DNA of 38,387 bases from Natronomicrosphaera sp040876735 (GCA_040876735.1 JBBDPC010000016.1:1-38387); one strand, 5' to 3'. Counted from the stretch's first letter, positions 23,486 to 31,160 are shown. The notes: generated from the sequence alone by a model not told the origin. Numbers and translations: made by a program.

Positions 23486-24115
23486 ATGAATGACCCCTCA
23501 CCGCAGGAACTGGAACTGACGCCGGACCTACTGAAGTACGTTGAGGCGGTGGTGATGAAGGAGGCTCCCAAGTACTGCCGGCCGCGCCTTGCTCGTCCCA
23601 GAGCTGCACCGTCCGACCTTGATGAAAAACCATGGGCCGACGTGGTTCAGGAGGCCACGCTGGAAATGCTCAGGCATCCGCCGAAGTATGACCCCACGCG
23701 TGGTGCTGACGTGAAGACGTTGATCTACACCATCGTGCAGCGTGCGGTCATCAAGTTCGCCACCCGTGAGAAGAAGAAGCGGAAGAGGACGCTCAATCAG
23801 TATCCCGAGCAGGCGAACGACCAAGCGCCCCTCGAACCGACCGACGATCAGGCGCAGTTTCATCGTCGCATGACTGGGACAGGGCCTACCGAGCACGAGG
23901 CGCGGCGGGCCCTGGTGGAGGACATGCTGCGGTTCGTTGACAACGAGGAAAGCCGGGCCATGTGCTGGCTGTTGCTCCAATGCAATGGCAACTACAGCGA
24001 GGTGGCGCGACGGCTGAAGTTGAGCGAGGGCACGGTGCGCTACCGCCTGAAGATGCTGGCTCCCAAGCTGCGGGCGGCGGGATTCAAACCACCTTGGGAA
24101 AGAGAGGGCACATGA
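23486..24115 (+). CDS. Sigma-factor-like regulator of the island
   Basis: A 209-residue protein. The first half has a region-2-like stretch: VVQEATLEMLRHPPKYDPTR, then VKTLIYTIVQRAVIKFATRE followed by a basic KKKRKR. The C-terminus has a helix-turn-helix: CNGNYSEVARRLKLSEGTVR, then YRLKMLAPKLRAAGF. This is the two-domain plan of a small sigma-70-family factor. It may direct late transcription of the element or simply bind DNA. It abuts the gene before it and overlaps the capsid gene by four bases (ATGA). There is no transmembrane part and no anti-sigma partner nearby. Confidence 0.6.
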   Translation: MNDPSPQELELTPDLLKYVEAVVMKEAPKYCRPRLARPRAAPSDLDEKPWADVVQEATLEMLRHPPKYDPTRGADVKTLIYTIVQRAVIKFATREKKKRKRTLNQYPEQANDQAPLEPTDDQAQFHRRMTGTGPTEHEARRALVEDMLRFVDNEESRAMCWLLLQCNGNYSEVARRLKLSEGTVRYRLKMLAPKLRAAGFKPPWEREGT

Positions 24116-26004
24116 CCACAACCATGATCGACAACCTGTTGCTGACCGCGCCGGAGGTGGCCATCGAGGCCGGCGCGGATCGGCGCAAGCCACGCATCAA
24201 CGTCGTGGCCTACACCGGCGGCTTGATGGCTGTGCCGGGCTGGGGGCCGGTGGCCATCGACCTCACCGGGCTCGACGCGGGCGGGCAGGTCCCGCTGCTG
24301 GCCGATCACAACGCCACGGTGTCGGGCGTGGTCGGTCATGGCGAAGCCCACGTTCAGGGCGACCGGCTGATCGTCGCCGGCGTCATGAGCGGCACGGGCG
24401 AGGCGGCGCGGCACATCGTGGAGATGACGGCGGGCGGCTTCTCGTTTCAGGCGAGCGTGGGCGTGGAGCCGGTCGAGCACGAGCGGGTGCAGGCGGGCGA
24501 GAAGGTACGGGTGAACGGTCGGACACTGTCGTCGGCGCGGGGGTTCGCGCTGATCAAGGCGGGTCGGCTGCGGGAAGTGAGCATCACGCCGCTGGGCGCG
24601 GACGCGGGCACGTCCGTGGCCATCGCGGCATCACGTCAAGGTAAGGAGGTCTCTGTGACCACGGAAGTTCAGAACATCGACGAGGCGGCGGTTCGCGCCG
24701 ATGAGCGGGATCGCCTCAAGCGGATCGAGGCGACCTGCGCCGGGCCGAGCGGCGGCTGGGGCGCGCAGCAGGAGCGGGTGGACCAGCTCAAGGCGTCGGC
24801 GCTGGCCGGCGAGATCAGCGAGCAGGAACTGAACGCCCAGATGCTGACCATCCTGCGTGAATCGAGGCCGAAGCTGACCTTTGGAGCGATGCGGCCGGCA
24901 CCGGTGGTCAGCCACGCCACCGCGATGGAAGCGGCGCTGCTGGCGCGGATGGGCATGACGGAACTGGGCGAGAAGACCCTCGGCCCGCTGGCGATGGAGC
25001 ATGGGGCGCAGCTCAAGGCGACGCACGCGCTGGACCTGTGCCGGGTGGCGCTGGTGTACGAGGGCCACGAGGTGCCGCGCGGGCGAGAGGAGATGGTCAA
25101 GGCGTCGCTCTCCACCACCAGCCTGCCGGTGGCATTGGGCAACCTGGCCAACAAGGTCTTGCTCGACAGCTACAACGAGAGCCCGGCCACCTGGCGCTCG
25201 TTCTGTGCGGTGCGGTCGGTGAGCGACTTCAAGAAGAACACCGCCATCCGGCCTTCGTTCAGCACACCGCTGGAGAAGGTCGCGCCCGGCGGCGAGATCA
25301 AGCATGGCACCGTCGGCGAATGGTCCGCCGAGTACCAGGTGGACACGTTCGGCAAGATGCTCAGCATCGACCGGCGCGACATCGTCAACGATGACCTGTC
25401 GGTGTTCGACGAGACGGCGCGGACGCTGGGGCGCAACGCCATGCGGAAGATCAGCGACCTGGTCTACGAGGTGCTGCTGGCCAACAGCGGCGGCTTCTTC
25501 AGCGCCGGCAATGGCAACCTCCTCGATGGTGCCGACAGCGCCCTGACCTTCGACGGGCTCGCCCAAGCGATCACGCTGATGCTGGTGCAGCGTGACGCCG
25601 AGGGCAACGACCTGGACCTGCGGCCGCGCACGCTGCTGGTGTCGCCGCAGTTGCAGACGGCTGCCAAGGCGCTGCTGGAGAGCGAGTACCTGCAGCAGAT
25701 CGCGGAGAAGGTGCCCACCGGCAACAGCCTGCGTCGGGCGGTGAGCATCGAGGTCGAACCGCGCCTCTCCAATGATGCGAAGTTCGGCAACAAGGCCAGC
25801 GATCGGCACTGGTATCTGTTCGCCAGCCCGAGTGCGGTGCCCATGGTCGTGGCCTTCCTTGAAGGCCGGCAGACGCCCACGGTCGAGTACTTCGGCCTCG
25901 ACCATCAAGCCAACAAGCTGGCGGTGACGTGGCGGGTCTACCACGACTTCGGCACGGCCTTGGTCGATCCGCGTGCGGCGGTGCGCTCCAAGGGCGAAGC
26001 CTGA
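24112..26004 (+). CDS. Prohead protease-major capsid protein fusion
   Basis: A 630-residue protein. Residues about 25-185 look like an HK97-type (S78) prohead protease: LLADHNATVSGVVGHG with His66, and GGFSFQASVGVEP with the nucleophile Ser115, then LREVSITPLGADAG. A charged, coiled-coil-prone linker follows (about 190-290; scaffold-like). Residues about 330-630 resemble Mu gpT/HK97-like major capsid proteins: DFKKNTAIRPSFSTPLEKVA, GEWSAEYQVDTFGKMLSIDR, ALTFDGLAQAITLMLVQRD, then LRPRTLLVSPQLQTAAKALL. Such fusions occur in tailed phages, where self-cleavage frees the capsid. Here there is no terminase, portal or tail gene. The start overlaps the sigma-like gene by four bases. Confidence 0.9.
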   Translation: MTTTMIDNLLLTAPEVAIEAGADRRKPRINVVAYTGGLMAVPGWGPVAIDLTGLDAGGQVPLLADHNATVSGVVGHGEAHVQGDRLIVAGVMSGTGEAARHIVEMTAGGFSFQASVGVEPVEHERVQAGEKVRVNGRTLSSARGFALIKAGRLREVSITPLGADAGTSVAIAASRQGKEVSVTTEVQNIDEAAVRADERDRLKRIEATCAGPSGGWGAQQERVDQLKASALAGEISEQELNAQMLTILRESRPKLTFGAMRPAPVVSHATAMEAALLARMGMTELGEKTLGPLAMEHGAQLKATHALDLCRVALVYEGHEVPRGREEMVKASLSTTSLPVALGNLANKVLLDSYNESPATWRSFCAVRSVSDFKKNTAIRPSFSTPLEKVAPGGEIKHGTVGEWSAEYQVDTFGKMLSIDRRDIVNDDLSVFDETARTLGRNAMRKISDLVYEVLLANSGGFFSAGNGNLLDGADSALTFDGLAQAITLMLVQRDAEGNDLDLRPRTLLVSPQLQTAAKALLESEYLQQIAEKVPTGNSLRRAVSIEVEPRLSNDAKFGNKASDRHWYLFASPSAVPMVVAFLEGRQTPTVEYFGLDHQANKLAVTWRVYHDFGTALVDPRAAVRSKGEA

Positions 26005-26100
26005 TCCTGGCTGGTGGCTGCGGGCAACGGCGGGCCGGTGACCTTCCACACCGGCCCGCCGACCCGCTTTCTTCATTTCTGCACGGAAACGGAGTGTCGC

Positions 26101-26277
26101 ATGGTGGAATGCCAGGATGCAGCGGAGCGCGTCGGCAACATCGAGATGCGCGTGAGGTTCGGCGAGCGCAGCCCGGAAGCGGACGAGCGGTGGCAGCGCC
26201 GCAGCGAGGCGCTGGCGGCGTGGCTCATGGAGCAGTGGCAGCGCGAGCAGCGACGGCGGCTGGCAGAGAGGAACTGA
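26101..26277 (+). CDS. Small island protein, 58 residues
   Basis: MVECQDAAERVGNIEMRVRFG followed by a strongly helical, Arg/Glu-rich end (WLMEQWQREQRRRLAERN). GGAG stands upstream of the ATG at 26101. The stop lies two bases before the next start. No family was recognised. Confidence 0.5.
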   Translation: MVECQDAAERVGNIEMRVRFGERSPEADERWQRRSEALAAWLMEQWQREQRRRLAERN

Positions 26278-26279
26278 TC

Positions 26280-27761
26280 ATGGTCGCCATGAACGGGCGC
26301 GCCATCCTGCACTACGACGACGGACCCGACTGCCCCTGCAACCGCGAGAAAGAGCGGGCGTACCGTCAGGGCTTCGTCGAGGAGGCGAGGCGGGTCGTGC
26401 GCGAGTGGGGCGATCCCGATGATGACGCCTTCGACCCGTGGGCCGAGATCGCTACTGCCGAGCGGACGCGCCGGCGTGTGCGGCAGCGGCTGGGCTGCCG
26501 GCCGGGCCACGAGGTGCCTGCCGCCCGCGCCCGTGGTCGTCATCATGCCCTTGCCTTCGTCACGCAGGCGTGGGACGAGGTGTCCGATCTCGATGCGTTC
26601 GACCGCCACGTCATGCCCGCGTGGCTGCTGGCGGTCGAACGCTGGACAGAGAGGCCGATACGCATGCAAACCATCTCACCACCGCCCAGGCCACAGGACA
26701 TCGAGGGCGCGGACGCGGCGCGTGCCGAACCCGCCGAAGCGGAGCCCGCGCCACCACCAGCCCACCGGCTCAAGCTCACCCGTGCCGACCAAATCGAGAT
26801 GCGCCCGCCCGCGTGGCTCCTGCGCGGCATGCTCGAACGCGACACCTTCGCCCTCGTCTTCGGCGATCCCGGCACGGGCAAATCGTTCCTCGCCATCGAC
26901 TGGGCGTGCAGGGTGGCCACGGGTACGCCGTGGCGCGGGCATGGCGTCACGCCCGGGCCGGTGGTCTACGTCGCGGGAGAGGGCCAACAGGGCTTCGGTA
27001 GGCGTATCCGCGCGTGGAGCGAGCACCATGGCGTGAGCCTGATCGGTGCACCGCTGTTCGTCGCGCCCGCCGTGGCGATCCCGGAGATGCCGCAACTCGG
27101 TGAACTGGCGGTGGCCATAGACGAGGCGGTCGCGCCGCCCGCGCTGATCGTGCTCGACACCCTCGCCCGCTGCTTCGGCGGTGGCGATGAGAACAGCACG
27201 CAGGACATGAGCCGGTTCGTCTCGGCGTGCGATGCCCTGCGCCGGCGCTACGGCTGCACCATCCTCGTCGTGCATCACACGGGCCATGCCGACAAAAACC
27301 GTGCCCGGGGCGCGATCGCGCTCAAGGCGGCGCTCGACGCCGAGTATCGATTGGCCGACGGCGAGGCGGGCCTGAAGCTGACCGCCACGAAGATGAAGGA
27401 TGCCGAGACGCCACCGCCGCTGGGCCTGGAACTGGTCAGCGTGGACCTGCCGGGCTTGGTGGACGACTACGGCAACCCGGTCGCGTCGGCGGCCATCGAG
27501 ATCACCGACGCCGACACCGGCGCGATCGAGTCGCAGGTGAAGTCCGTTAGGCCGCGCGGCAAGTGGCAGGAGGTCGGGCTGTCGATCGCGCGTCGATTGA
27601 TCCGGCGCGGTGGCGATGGGCAGGTGACCGTCGATGCCTGGCGAGATGCTTGCGAGCGCGAGGGCATGGTTAGGCAGAACCAGCATCGCGTGCTCGAAGC
27701 GCTGTCCAAGCGCGGCGACATCATCGTCACCGATGGCGAAATGAGCCTCCCGACACCCTGA
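26280..27761 (+). CDS. RepA-like RecA-fold ATPase (AAA_25 type)
   Basis: A 493-residue protein, start at 26280 with GAGAGGAA upstream. The first 130 residues include DCPCNREKERAYRQGF and look like a separate small domain; an internal ATG at 26664 could start a shorter form. A Pro/Ala-rich linker leads to an ATPase core: Walker A GDPGTGKS at 195-202, Walker B LIVLD at 289-293, and TILVVHHTGHADKNRARGA, the sensor-like motif typical of RepA/RSF1010-type hexameric helicases. The last 100 residues contain a winged-helix-like part (RRLIRRGGDGQVTVDAWRDA). It probably starts replication of the excised element, and the iteron field lies directly downstream. Confidence 0.8.
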   Translation: MVAMNGRAILHYDDGPDCPCNREKERAYRQGFVEEARRVVREWGDPDDDAFDPWAEIATAERTRRRVRQRLGCRPGHEVPAARARGRHHALAFVTQAWDEVSDLDAFDRHVMPAWLLAVERWTERPIRMQTISPPPRPQDIEGADAARAEPAEAEPAPPPAHRLKLTRADQIEMRPPAWLLRGMLERDTFALVFGDPGTGKSFLAIDWACRVATGTPWRGHGVTPGPVVYVAGEGQQGFGRRIRAWSEHHGVSLIGAPLFVAPAVAIPEMPQLGELAVAIDEAVAPPALIVLDTLARCFGGGDENSTQDMSRFVSACDALRRRYGCTILVVHHTGHADKNRARGAIALKAALDAEYRLADGEAGLKLTATKMKDAETPPPLGLELVSVDLPGLVDDYGNPVASAAIEITDADTGAIESQVKSVRPRGKWQEVGLSIARRLIRRGGDGQVTVDAWRDACEREGMVRQNQHRVLEALSKRGDIIVTDGEMSLPTP

Positions 27762-27762
27762 C

Positions 27763-27969
27763 CGTCACGTGCGTCACGTTCACGTTCGCCCCCTTAGGGG
27801 GGCGAAACGTGACGTGACGGTGACCTGAAACGAGATGTGACAACGTGACGCCATCAAATACCTGAAACACAAGGGCTTACGAGCACGTCACGCATCGGGC
27901 GGCATGGAAAACGTGACGGATGTGACGGGGCAAACGTGACGAGCGTCACGTTTGGGCAAATGTGACGCT
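27763..27969. repeat. Iteron field: about ten CGTGACG/CGTCACG units with two palindromes
   Basis: Between the RepA-like gene and the next gene the motif (A)CGTGAC(G) occurs again and again on both strands, for example at 27763, 27772, 27808, 27813, 27843, 27885, 27910, 27934 and 27943. The last two form the perfect palindrome AAACGTGACG-AG-CGTCACGTTT (27932-27953). A second palindrome, TTCGCCCCC-TTA-GGGGGGCGAA, lies near 27785-27806. The rest of 27762-28110 holds no gene. This is what a replication origin with initiator-binding iterons looks like. Confidence 0.7.
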
Positions 27970-28110
27970 TCGGCGAGCCACCAAAACCCGCGTAGGTACT
28001 TGGAAAAAAAGGCGTTGCGGAGATGGCGGCGGGAACGGTCGCGTCCCAGCACAAAGTTTGTTGCAGGTGGCGCACATTCTGCCGTAACGCGCCACGGAGG
28101 GCATCGTCCC

Positions 28111-28287
28111 ATGTTCACGCGCAGGGCACTACTGGTGGCCGCATGGCGGCGACATGGCGACCACGTCGGCTGCTACCGGCGCGTGTGCGTGGTCTGCGGT
28201 GTGACGACCTACGCCAGCCGGCCCGAGGCGCGGTACTGCCGGCCGGCGTGTCGCCAGCGGGCGTATCGGCGGCGAAAGCGGACTTGA
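28111..28287 (+). CDS. Small zinc-finger protein of the island
   Basis: A 58-residue basic protein. It has a four-cysteine site, CVVCGV then YCRPACRQRAYRRRKR, spaced like the treble-clef/FCS-type zinc fingers common in phage and mobile-element genes. GGAGGG lies about nine bases before the ATG at 28111. The very basic tail suggests nucleic-acid binding. A longer frame opens at 27952, but it crosses the repeat field and lacks a good start. Confidence 0.6.
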   Translation: MFTRRALLVAAWRRHGDHVGCYRRVCVVCGVTTYASRPEARYCRPACRQRAYRRRKRT

Positions 28288-28303
28288 TGTTTCCCGCGAA
28301 ACA
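28288..28303. other. parS-like palindrome
   Basis: TGTTTCCCGCGAAACA matches the ParB-binding site parS (TGTTTCACGTGAAACA) at 14 of 16 bases, though the two differences fall in the central CACGTG. It follows directly after the zinc-finger gene. It may be another operator. Confidence 0.3.
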
Positions 28304-28350
28304 AGCCCTGATGGTGATGGCCGCAAACCACGACCTCAAAGGAGACCGCC

Positions 28351-28626
28351 ATGCGAACCCGACGCATCGAACTCGAAGGCAGCGCCGGTCACGTCGCCAT
28401 CGAACGCGAGCCCGGCAGCACCATCATCCGCATCGACGCCATCGTGCGCGACCCCGCTCCGGGGGCGGGGCAGCAGGCGTGGCAGATTTGGCAGATCGCC
28501 GCCCGCACCGGCGGTGATGATCTATTCAAGCTCGCCCAGGCCATCCACCACAGCGTCGAGGGCCACGCCGGCACCAACAGCGACGTACATGGCTACCTCG
28601 TCGAACTTCACCGCTTCGTCGATTGA
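28351..28626 (+). CDS. Unknown small island protein
   Basis: A 91-residue protein with AAAGGAG seven bases before the ATG. Two beta strands (TRRIELEGSAGHVAIERE, then STIIRIDAIV) precede helices rich in Gln/Ala/His (AWQIWQIAARTGGDDLF). No family was recognised. It lies immediately before the recombinase gene and may be a directionality factor for it; that is only a guess from position. Confidence 0.55.
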   Translation: MRTRRIELEGSAGHVAIEREPGSTIIRIDAIVRDPAPGAGQQAWQIWQIAARTGGDDLFKLAQAIHHSVEGHAGTNSDVHGYLVELHRFVD

Positions 28627-28643
28627 CCGCTATGGAGACGCCC

Positions 28644-30512
28644 ATGACCACCAGCACGCAAACCATCCCCGCCGTCGCCTACCTGCGGCGCTCCACCGAC
28701 AAGCAGGAACAGAGCCTCGGCGACCAGCGCCTTGAGATCGTGCGCTACGCCGAGGAGCATGGCTACCGGGTGATCCGCGAGTATGTGGACGATGCCATCA
28801 GCGGCACCAGTGCCGAGGAGCGTCCGGACTTTCAGCGGATGGTGGCCGACGCTCAGGCGGGCGACTTCCAAGCCGTGATCGTCTGGAACTCGGATCGCTT
28901 CTCGCGTGGCGATGTCACCGAGACCGAGCACTACCGCTACCTGTTGCGGCGGGCCAACGTGAAAGTGCTCTCGGTCACCGAGGACTATCTGGATCGCGAC
29001 GGCATCGATGGCGATGTGCTGCGGACGGTCAAGCAGTTCCAGAACCGCCAGTATTCGATCAGTCTCAGCCAAAACACGCTGCGCGGTCAGATCAGCGCCG
29101 TCATGGCCGAGTCCGACCCCGGTCGAGCCGCACCGTATGGCTACGACCGGGAGATGCTCGCCCCCGACGGCTCGGTGCTGTTCCGCATCCGCTTCTGCCC
29201 GGGCCGGGTTCGTGAGGTCTACGACAAGGACGGCAAACTGCAGGCCCGGTACGAGAAAGGCCAGTCGCTGTCCAAGCCCGGCAAGGAGTGCAAGGCCCGG
29301 TTGGTGCTCAGCGATCCTAAGCGGGTGCAGGTGGTGAAAGACATCTTCGCCATGTGCCTCGACGGCATCGGCTTCGGCTCCATCGCCGCCGCGCTGAACG
29401 CTCGGGGCATCCCCGGCCCGCTGCGCGACGTGTGGGGCCACACCACCGTCAAGGCCATTATGGAGAACCCGACGTACCGTGGCGATCTGGTGTGGAACCG
29501 ACGCACCGAGGCGAAGTTCTACCGCGTGCAGAAGGGTCGGGCGCAGAAGCGGCAGCGCGAGCTCGGCGAGGCCAAGGTCATCAAGACGCCCAAGGACGAG
29601 TGGCTGGTCGTGCCCAACGCCGTGCCCGCCATTATCACCCGCGAGGACTGGGACAAGGCCCAGGCCATGATCGTCAAGCGTCGCCGCTCGCAAGGCGGGG
29701 CCGGGCATCGCAATCGGCGGTGGCTCCTGACGGGCGTCCTGGAATGCGGTGACTGCGGCCACAAACTCTGGGGCGATCCCCGGCGCAAAGGCCGCAAGCC
29801 CGGCCGTGCCGAGGTGCTCACCACGTACTACTCTTGTTCCGGGCGAAGGCGTCACGGCCAGACGATCTGCCGGGTCCCCTCGACGCTGCGGGCCGAGCAG
29901 ATCGAGGCATGGGTGCTGGGCAGACTCAACGGCATCGTCGCCACGGACGCCCACGGCATGGAGACGGCGATCCAGCGGTTCATCGCCTCGCAGGTCACCA
30001 GCCACCCGGCCGCCGGCGAGGCCGATCGCATCGCCAGCGAGATCAGGCAGATCAACGACACCGTCACCGCGCTGACGATGAGCATCGACCCGGCGAACCT
30101 GTCAATGCTCAACGATCGGCTGACGCAGATGCGGCTGCGGCGAGAAACACTCGAGGAAGAACTGCGGACCGCCAAGCAGGCCAGGTCCGAGCACGATCCC
30201 GGCGAACTGCGCAAGTGGGCCCGCGCCCAACTGACGGGCCTGCGGGAAGCGATGGATGGCGTCCGCACCGACCAGACCCGCGAGGTGATCTCCACCTACG
30301 TGGATCGCATCGTCATCTGGCCATCGAAAAAACAGGGCGAGATGGTGCTGAACGCCGCCGCCCGCCCTCTATACAAAGACCACGGCCGCCTTGATGAACG
30401 GTCGTGGTCTTCCTCAATCGGGGCGACAGGATTCGAACCTGCGACCTCGCGCCCCCCAGACGCGCGCTCTAACCAAGCTGAGCTACGCCCCGTAGCGAAC
30501 GGGCCATTCTAG
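28644..30512 (+). CDS. Large serine recombinase (integrase) of the island
   Basis: A 622-residue site-specific recombinase. The catalytic serine is S17 in VAYLRRSTDKQEQS. The resolvase domain goes on through VIVWNSDRFSRGD. A recombinase domain (AALNARGIPGPLRDVWGHTT, then IMENPTYRGD) and a zinc ribbon (CGDCGHKLWGD ... YYSCSGRRRHGQTIC) follow, then a coiled-coil and a C-terminal part. The ATG at 28644 is preferred because of GGAG six bases upstream. The last 32 codons are antisense to the tRNA-Pro gene and give the well-known accidental tail GATGFEPATSRPPDA. In the excised circle the gene would instead end with codons from 19631-19712. Confidence 0.9.
   Translation: MTTSTQTIPAVAYLRRSTDKQEQSLGDQRLEIVRYAEEHGYRVIREYVDDAISGTSAEERPDFQRMVADAQAGDFQAVIVWNSDRFSRGDVTETEHYRYLLRRANVKVLSVTEDYLDRDGIDGDVLRTVKQFQNRQYSISLSQNTLRGQISAVMAESDPGRAAPYGYDREMLAPDGSVLFRIRFCPGRVREVYDKDGKLQARYEKGQSLSKPGKECKARLVLSDPKRVQVVKDIFAMCLDGIGFGSIAAALNARGIPGPLRDVWGHTTVKAIMENPTYRGDLVWNRRTEAKFYRVQKGRAQKRQRELGEAKVIKTPKDEWLVVPNAVPAIITREDWDKAQAMIVKRRRSQGGAGHRNRRWLLTGVLECGDCGHKLWGDPRRKGRKPGRAEVLTTYYSCSGRRRHGQTICRVPSTLRAEQIEAWVLGRLNGIVATDAHGMETAIQRFIASQVTSHPAAGEADRIASEIRQINDTVTALTMSIDPANLSMLNDRLTQMRLRRETLEEELRTAKQARSEHDPGELRKWARAQLTGLREAMDGVRTDQTREVISTYVDRIVIWPSKKQGEMVLNAAARPLYKDHGRLDERSWSSSIGATGFEPATSRPPDARSNQAELRPVANGPF
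30418..30430. repeat. attR candidate inside tRNA-Pro
   Basis: TCGGGGCGACAGG, identical to 19618-19630. It is the last 13 bases of the tRNA (minus strand) and also lies inside the recombinase reading frame. After integration the tRNA stays whole. Confidence 0.7.
30418..30492 (-). tRNA. tRNA-Pro (anticodon GGG)
   Basis: On the minus strand the 75 bases fold as a tRNA: acceptor CGGGGCG/CGCCCCG, D-stem GCTC/GAGC, anticodon arm CGCGT-CTGGGGG-GCGCG with anticodon GGG after U33, and T-arm GCAGG-TTCGAAT-CCTGT with discriminator A. GGG reads proline codons CCC and CCU. No CCA is encoded. The gene lies over the 3' end of the recombinase gene and its 3' end is the island's target site. Confidence 0.95.
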
Positions 30513-30534
30513 ACACGCCCCGCGACCGCTGCAA
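30506..30534 (-). promoter_or_regulatory. Promoter of tRNA-Pro
   Basis: On the minus strand TTGCAG (30534-30529), 17 bases, TAGAAT (30511-30506) and then 13 bases to the tRNA 5' end. Spacing is ideal for a housekeeping sigma-70 promoter. It lies outside the island and stays with the tRNA. Confidence 0.65.
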
Positions 30535-30623
30535 ACGATGCGCGGGCGGGACGGGGATGAATGGGGGAGGGGTGAGAGAACAGCGCCCCGGCACAGTCGT
30601 ATGTTTTTCACCCCCTCGCCACC

Positions 30624-31016
30624 TTACGCGCCGCCGGCGTACTGGCGGAGCAGGTCGGGCAGGCGGGCGGTGAAGGCGCCGCGGGGGAGCACGACGTCGG
30701 CCCCTTGCTGCTTTGCGGCGTCGAGCAGGTCCACCGCCACGTGCGGGCCGAACGCGATCACCGGGATGGTGGGGTCGTGCTGCTTGGTTTGCTTGATCAG
30801 AGGCAGGGCCGGCTCGCCCGCGTCGAGGTCGAGCATGAGGGCGGTGACGGGGTCGTTGGGCCTTCCGGGGGTGCCATCGTCGACCTGTTCGAGGCGTTTG
30901 CGGAGCATCTCGGCATCGCGCACGGGGCGGGTGACCAGGCCCAGGGCCTCGGCGGTGGCGCGGATGCGGGTGGCGAAGATCAGGTCAGCGCAGCAGTAAA
31001 CAATCATGGAATGCAT
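30624..31016 (-). CDS. Receiver-like protein (CheY fold, weak)
   Basis: A protein of 130 residues (127 from the second ATG at 31007). It alternates strands and helices as in a response-regulator receiver: MIVYCCADLIFATRIRATAE, then VTALMLDLDAGEPALPLI with a possible phospho-acceptor Asp, then HDPTIPVIAFGPHVAVDLLD and ADVVLPRGAFTARLPDLL. The acidic pocket at the start is not DD but C-A-D, so phosphorylation is doubtful. No kinase or output domain is nearby. It is transcribed away from the glutamate dehydrogenase gene, with about 140 bases between. Confidence 0.65.
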   Translation of the reverse strand: MHSMIVYCCADLIFATRIRATAEALGLVTRPVRDAEMLRKRLEQVDDGTPGRPNDPVTALMLDLDAGEPALPLIKQTKQHDPTIPVIAFGPHVAVDLLDAAKQQGADVVLPRGAFTARLPDLLRQYAGGA

Positions 31017-31160
31017 GATAGCCGGTGATCGAGCCGATGTGATTCTCAAGCGGGCGCGCGTTAGCATGACACGCCCGCGCGCCGCGCCCGAACCCCCGGA
31101 CCCGACCTCCGGCCCCCGGAATGACCGTGGCCCTTCACCGCCTGCAACGGAGTTGAGCTT

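Larger units (their letters stand above)
19618..30430. mobile_element. tRNA-Pro-integrated island encoding a capsid protein, RepA-like ATPase and serine recombinase
   Basis: The element is bounded by 13-base direct repeats. The right one lies inside the intact tRNA gene and the left one lies next to the displaced tRNA terminator. Rightward genes: an unknown protein, a sigma-like regulator, a protease-capsid fusion, small proteins, a RepA-like ATPase, an iteron field, a zinc-finger protein, and a recombinase. Leftward genes: a transglutaminase-like protein, an RHS-core protein with a lipase-like end, and a lipoprotein. No terminase, portal, tail or lysis genes were found. The pattern suggests a minimal phage-like integrative element or satellite. 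The leftward genes would be its cargo. Boundaries are inferred from sequence only. Confidence 0.75.

Noticed and set aside
24112..26004. Encapsulin nanocompartment instead of a phage capsid
   Set aside because: Encapsulins are about 270 residues with a cargo gene beside them. Here a prohead protease is fused in front of the capsid, and a recombinase and replication gene share the element.
28623..28643. Upstream TTG or ATG starts for the recombinase
   Set aside because: GGAG stands six bases before the ATG at 28644, and the residues added upstream do not belong to the resolvase fold.
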